Shown piece after piece: positions 45,479 through 49,701 of a stretch of 49,701 nt of DNA. How positions within the stretch are numbered: position 1 is the stretch's first letter; each line of letters opens with the position of its first letter. A model generated the notes under the pieces. The model worked only from the letters and a program-made list of their open reading frames with translations, ran no database searches and was not told where the DNA came from. The stretch covers positions 1 through 49,701 of the forward strand of contig QWQU01000005.1 in NCBI GenBank assembly GCA_003670735.1, written 5' to 3'. Origin of the DNA: Chloroflexota bacterium. GTDB taxonomy: Bacteria > Chloroflexota > Dehalococcoidia > UBA2979. The position numbers were made by a program, and so were the translations under genes.

Positions 45479-46150
45479 ATGGAGCCGATCTCGCCGAAGG
45501 ACTTTGGGACACTGCCGGGCACGGAGGATTGGCGCGTGATCAGCGACGGCGCGAACGCGTACTTCCGTACGGGCTCGATGGCGGCGGGGGCGCGACTGGT
45601 GCAGGCGATCGGCGCGCTACCTGACGTTGATGACCACGCGCCGGCGGTCGATGTGCTGCGCGACGGCGTGACCGTGCGCGTGGTGACGTACAGCGACGAC
45701 TACTACGGGATGACGGACGTGGACCTCGAGCTGGTGCGCGCGATCTCGACCGCTGCGCGCGAGCTGGGGTTCGAGGCGGACCCGACGAAGCTCCAGTCGA
45801 CGGTGGTCTGCGTCGGCGCGGGCGCACTGCAGCGCGAAGACGTGATGCCGTTCTGGGAAGCGGTGCTCGGCTACGAGCGACGCCGCGAGAGCGCCGACCA
45901 GGATCTCGTCGACCCGATGGGTCGAGGTGTGCCGTACTGGTTCGAGCAGATGGAGCAGCCTCGAGCTGACGGCCTCGGGGCGATCCACCTCTCAGTCTGG
46001 GTCCCGATCGAGGAAGGCCCGCAGCGTGTCGCAGCAGCGCTGGCCGCCGGCGGACGCATGGTGCGCGATGAGTTCGCGCCGTCGTGGTGGACGCTCGCGG
46101 ACGCTGCGGGCAATGAGTGCGATGTCGGGACTATTGCGGGCAGGGGCTAG
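45479..46150 (+). CDS. Pterin-4a-carbinolamine dehydratase-like + VOC/glyoxalase-like fusion
   Basis: DWRVISDGANAYFRTGSMAAGARLVQAIGALPDVDDHAPAVDVLRDGVTVRVVTYSDDYYGMTDVDLELVRAISTAARELG; C-term VOC ...HLSVWVPIEEGPQRVAAALAAGGRMV...WWTLADAAGNECDV. Confidence 0.8.
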   Translation: MEPISPKDFGTLPGTEDWRVISDGANAYFRTGSMAAGARLVQAIGALPDVDDHAPAVDVLRDGVTVRVVTYSDDYYGMTDVDLELVRAISTAARELGFEADPTKLQSTVVCVGAGALQREDVMPFWEAVLGYERRRESADQDLVDPMGRGVPYWFEQMEQPRADGLGAIHLSVWVPIEEGPQRVAAALAAGGRMVRDEFAPSWWTLADAAGNECDVGTIAGRG

Positions 46151-46203
46151 GCTGTCGGCACTCTCGTTCGCTCGTGCCCTAACGCGACTCGCCTGAACGG
46201 CAC

Positions 46204-47718
46204 CTAGTTCCAGCTGCGCGGGGTGTAGAGAAATGGGCCGCTGCAGCCCCATTTGAAATCAATCGTCACATGTTGCGAGTCACGCCAGCCGAGATACGGA
46301 ATTTCGCAGTTGCTGCCGCCTGGCAGCGAGGCGAGGTCGTACTCTCTCGAACCCAACTCGGCATCGATCAGCGTTATCCGTTTGAAGTCATTAACTAGCA
46401 CGCGAGAGTTTTCCGTGTCCGGCTTACCGCCGTCAGATCGGACGATGGCGAGCGTTCGCCGATCCGGGCTCCACTGTGCGTCTAGAGCTCCTTCCAGGCA
46501 GGTACCAGCCGGAATGCTCGGCGCTCGGACAAACATTCCGTCGCAGCCCCATGGGATTCCTCCCCATGTGGATACAGTGATGCCGGCTCTTCGGTCAGCC
46601 TCGATTCGACCGTCGCCACGCGAGAGGCGCTGTTCGGTTACGACGTCGTACACAAAGCAGTCTGGGCAGCCGTCGACGATCTCGATGAGTCCGTGGTCCA
46701 TCGGGCGCGCGTTGTAGATCCGCTGCGTGAAGCCCGTCTCCCAGAAACGCTTGATGGCGCCTGTGCGGGTGAAGATCGTGCGCGCAGCGAAGGCGTATCC
46801 ATACTCCTCCGGGTAACCGGTGCTTCCGTTCTTGCTTCCACTGAGTCTCGTGAAGCCAAGGAGAATGTCATCGGTGTTTGGCAACCAATACACCGACTCG
46901 TCTGGCGGCCTTGAATCGTTGATCGGTGTCCCCGCGGAAGGCCATCTGAAGTCAATTTCGACGTTCGTCACGGTCCCTGTTGCGGTGTCGTAGAGCCAGT
47001 TCTGGTCTCGTTCTCTGGTGTACACGTTGAAGCTTACGAACCGACCAGATGGTGACCATTTCGGATGGATCAGGAAGTGCGTCGCTCTAGTTCCGCCGAC
47101 GCTGGTCTTCACCGTGTGTTCGCTGTCGTCCCGCAGGTCACGGATGACGAAATCACGATTCGGTCGGTCGAGTGTTGGAGTTCGCTTCTCGATGTCGCGG
47201 TAGTACGCGAGGTACGCACCATCTGGGGACAGATCCATTTCGTATGGACATGGGTCGAACTCCACCGAGCGAACGGAGCCTCCGTCGGCCACCGCCGTTC
47301 CGGTGCAGCGCCCGGCCGCCCATTTCAGTGTGAAGCGCACGGTACCGTCGGCGCTGGTAACGCCCTTTGTGTCGTTGTTTGTCGTACCGGGCGACGTGTT
47401 GCCTTCAGCGAATTCGATCTTGGCGGTGCTGAGATCGATCACACGTTGGCGTTCGTCGAATGACATGTAGGCGGGGGTCGGTGTGACTGTTGGGGGTACG
47501 TTGGTCGGGATTGGGATGAGCTGATAGGTGAACGGAGTCGGAATCGGTTGGAGAAGCAGGTCGCTTCGAACGTACGGTGTAGGTGACGGCGGTTGAGTCT
47601 TCGCGTTTTGCGATACCGCCGAGACTCCCCAGATCACGGCTAGTACGATCGAGGCTGCCGTGACGCCGATGAACGGCACACCTCGATGCCAAGCAAGCAC
47701 GCGCTGTACCGCGTTCAC
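46204..47718 (-). CDS. Membrane-anchored WD40/TolB-like beta-propeller protein, atypical composition
   Basis: N-terminal TM, Pro/Thr-rich linker PPSPTPYVRS...PPTVTPTPAY, then blades MDLSPDGAYLAYYR...HPKWSPSGRFVSFNVYT...DAQWSPDRRTLAIVRSDG. Confidence 0.7.
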   Translation of the reverse strand: MNAVQRVLAWHRGVPFIGVTAASIVLAVIWGVSAVSQNAKTQPPSPTPYVRSDLLLQPIPTPFTYQLIPIPTNVPPTVTPTPAYMSFDERQRVIDLSTAKIEFAEGNTSPGTTNNDTKGVTSADGTVRFTLKWAAGRCTGTAVADGGSVRSVEFDPCPYEMDLSPDGAYLAYYRDIEKRTPTLDRPNRDFVIRDLRDDSEHTVKTSVGGTRATHFLIHPKWSPSGRFVSFNVYTRERDQNWLYDTATGTVTNVEIDFRWPSAGTPINDSRPPDESVYWLPNTDDILLGFTRLSGSKNGSTGYPEEYGYAFAARTIFTRTGAIKRFWETGFTQRIYNARPMDHGLIEIVDGCPDCFVYDVVTEQRLSRGDGRIEADRRAGITVSTWGGIPWGCDGMFVRAPSIPAGTCLEGALDAQWSPDRRTLAIVRSDGGKPDTENSRVLVNDFKRITLIDAELGSREYDLASLPGGSNCEIPYLGWRDSQHVTIDFKWGCSGPFLYTPRSWN

Positions 47719-47736
47719 TGGATGGTCGTGTCCTCG

Positions 47737-49005
47737 CTAGTCCGTGAAGCGGCGGAAGATCAGGCTGCTGTTGTGGCCGCCGAAGCCGAGGCTGTTGGAC
47801 ATGGCCCAGTCGATCTGGACGTTGCGCGCGCCTTCGGGGACGTAGTCGAGGTTGCAGTCGGGGTCGGGCACGGTGAGGTTGCGCGTGGGGTGCACGCGCT
47901 GGTCACGGATGGCCATGACGGTGACGGCAGCCTCGATGCCACCGCAGGCGCCGAGGGTGTGACCGGTCATCGACTTGGTGCTCGGCATCGGGATGCTGCC
48001 GGCGTTCTCGCCGAACACGAGCTTCACGGACATCGTCTCGAACTTGTCGTTGAGGGGCGTGCTCGTGCCGTGCGGGTTGATGTAGTCGATGTCGGTCGCG
48101 AGGATGCCGGCTTTCTTCAGCGCCTCGTTCATCGCGCGCGCCGCGCCCTCGCCGTCCGGGGACGGCTGCGTGACGTGGAAGGCGTCGGCGGACTGACCGT
48201 ACGAGACGAGCTCCGCGAGGATGTTCGCGCCGCGCGCCTGGGCGTACTCGAGCTCCTCGAGCACGAGCAGGGCTGCGCCCTCGCCGAGCACGAAGCCGTC
48301 GCGTTCGAGGTCGTACGGACGGCTCGCGTGATCGGGGTCGTCGTTGCGCTTGGTGCTGAGCGCGTGCAGCGCGCTGAAGGAGGCAATGCCCATGCGCGTG
48401 ATCGTGGCCTCTGCGCCGCCGGCGACCATCGCGACGGCGTCGCCGCGACGAATCACCTCGAGCGCTGTGCCGAGGGCGTCCGCGCCGGAGGCGCAGGCGC
48501 TGACGGTGTTGTAGTTCGGGCCGCGCAGGCCGTACTGGATGCTGACCTGGCCAGCGGCCATGTCGGAGATGAACATCGGGACGAGGAACGGCGAGACGCG
48601 GTTCGGGCCCTTCTCGAAGAGCGTCTTGAACTGCTCCTCGAGGGTTTCGAGGCCGCCCATGCCGGCGCCGATCATCGCGCCGATCTTGTCGGCGTCCTTG
48701 GTGATGTCGATGCCGGACTGCGCCAGCGCCTCGCCAGCCGCGGCGATCGCGAACTGTACGAAGCGGTCGGTGCGGCGCGCTTCCTTGCGGTCCATAAAGT
48801 TGAGCGGGTCGAAGTCGGGGACTTCACCGGAGACCTGTGAGTCGAGGTCGCCGACCTCGCACAGTGTGGTGCGGCGGATGCCGTTCTCACCGGCGAGCAT
48901 GCGCTTCCAGTTGTGCTCGCTGCCGACGCCGAGGGCGGTGACCATGCCGGTGCCAGTGATCACGACGCGCTTGGGTGCGTAGGTCGGGAGGGTCCAGGTG
49001 GTCAT
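47737..49005 (-). CDS. fabF: 3-oxoacyl-[ACP] synthase II
   Basis: RVVITGTGMVTALGVGSEHNWKRMLAGENGIRRTTLC...NTVSACASGADALGTALEVIRRGDA...INPHGTSTPLNDKFET...STKSMTGHTLGACGGIEA. Confidence 0.96.
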   Translation of the reverse strand: MTTWTLPTYAPKRVVITGTGMVTALGVGSEHNWKRMLAGENGIRRTTLCEVGDLDSQVSGEVPDFDPLNFMDRKEARRTDRFVQFAIAAAGEALAQSGIDITKDADKIGAMIGAGMGGLETLEEQFKTLFEKGPNRVSPFLVPMFISDMAAGQVSIQYGLRGPNYNTVSACASGADALGTALEVIRRGDAVAMVAGGAEATITRMGIASFSALHALSTKRNDDPDHASRPYDLERDGFVLGEGAALLVLEELEYAQARGANILAELVSYGQSADAFHVTQPSPDGEGAARAMNEALKKAGILATDIDYINPHGTSTPLNDKFETMSVKLVFGENAGSIPMPSTKSMTGHTLGACGGIEAAVTVMAIRDQRVHPTRNLTVPDPDCNLDYVPEGARNVQIDWAMSNSLGFGGHNSSLIFRRFTD

Positions 49006-49089
49006 CTCGTGTGCTCCTCGGTGCGCGGGGTACGCGGTGATCGCTGTGGAGATTCTGGGGGAGTGCGGCCTTACAGGCTTACGGTGGCG

Positions 49090-49701
49090 TCAGCCATCCC
49101 AGCGGGAAAAGACGATCGACGAGTTGTGGCCGCCGAGGCCGACGCTGGTGGACATCGCGTTGCGAATGAGCCCGCGCCGCGCGCCCTCGGTGACGTAGTC
49201 GAGGTCGCAGTCGGGGTCGGGCGTCGCATAGTTGATGGTGGGCGGGACGATCTGGTGGTAGCAGGTGAGCGCGGCGACAGCAGCCTCGACGGCGCCGGCG
49301 GCGCCCATCATGTGGCCGGTCATCGACTTCGTGCTCGAGACCATCAGGCGGTCGGCGTGCTCGGCGAAGACGGTGCGGATCGCACGCGACTCGACGCGGT
49401 CGTTGAGGGGTGTGCTTGTGCCGTGCGCGTTGATGTAGTCGATCTCGTCGAGGCCGACCTCGGAGCGCTTGAGTGAGCGCTGGATGGCGCGCATCACGCC
49501 GCGGCCATCCTCGGCGGCGGCAACCATGTCGAACGCGTCGTTCGAGGTACCTGCGCCCTTCCACTCGGCGTAGATGCGCGCACCGCGCGCCTGCGCGTGC
49601 TCGAGCTCTTCGAGGATGAGCACGCCGGCGCCTTCGGAGATCACGAAGCCGTTTCGGTTCAGGTCGAAGGGACGGCAGGCCTTGGTGGGGTCCTCGTCTT
49701 C
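49090..49701 (-). CDS. fabF: 3-oxoacyl-[ACP] synthase II, second copy (N-terminus beyond window)
   Basis: ...EDEDPTKACRPFDLNRNGFVISEGAGVLILEELEHAQARGA...INAHGTSTPLNDRVES...STKSMTGHMMGAAGAVEAAVAALTCYH. Confidence 0.95.
   Translation of the reverse strand, partial: EDEDPTKACRPFDLNRNGFVISEGAGVLILEELEHAQARGARIYAEWKGAGTSNDAFDMVAAAEDGRGVMRAIQRSLKRSEVGLDEIDYINAHGTSTPLNDRVESRAIRTVFAEHADRLMVSSTKSMTGHMMGAAGAVEAAVAALTCYHQIVPPTINYATPDPDCDLDYVTEGARRGLIRNAMSTSVGLGGHNSSIVFSRWDG

Noticed and set aside
1-49701. CRISPR arrays, tRNA or rRNA genes, IS elements, prophage genes
   Set aside because: No regularly spaced repeats, no tRNA T-arm signatures noticed, no transposase/integrase motifs in the ORF translations; a tRNAscan/CRISPR search would be needed for certainty.

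Overview
This is a GC-rich, gene-dense bacterial chromosomal window of about 49.7 kb. Lineage was not determined; the overall look is compatible with Chloroflexota. It is mostly core metabolism. Minus-strand modules: (1) tetrapyrrole/heme operon at 1-7577 (AKR, fused AhbA-AhbB siroheme decarboxylase, HemQ/ChdC-like, BldC/MerR-type regulator, precorrin-2 dehydrogenase, HemA, HemC, CobA-HemD fusion); (2) dinB; (3) riboflavin operon ribD-E-BA-H with dcd upstream. Plus-strand modules: fba, lepB, pyrE, a GluR0-like ligand-gated channel homologue, M50 protease, HD protein, tyrA, remA, gmk, then a large aromatic amino-acid region: trpS, trpE, Nudix/DinB fusion, trpG-D-C-F-B, SAM methyltransferase, [HNH endonuclease on minus], CPBP protease, trpA, aroH, aroF, scpA, ribF, tyrS. 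The right end carries recJ, a PCD-VOC fusion, a compositionally atypical beta-propeller-like gene and two tandem fabF genes. The most interesting signals are: a Trp T-box riboswitch on trpS followed by a separate Trp-rich leader peptide overlapping trpE; a hybrid siroheme-type/HemQ heme operon with an iterated direct repeat in its promoter region and a BldC-like regulator inside it; a GluR0-like channel with a non-canonical pore filter; a strongly structured leader upstream of remA; and a dispersed palindromic element upstream of dcd and recJ.
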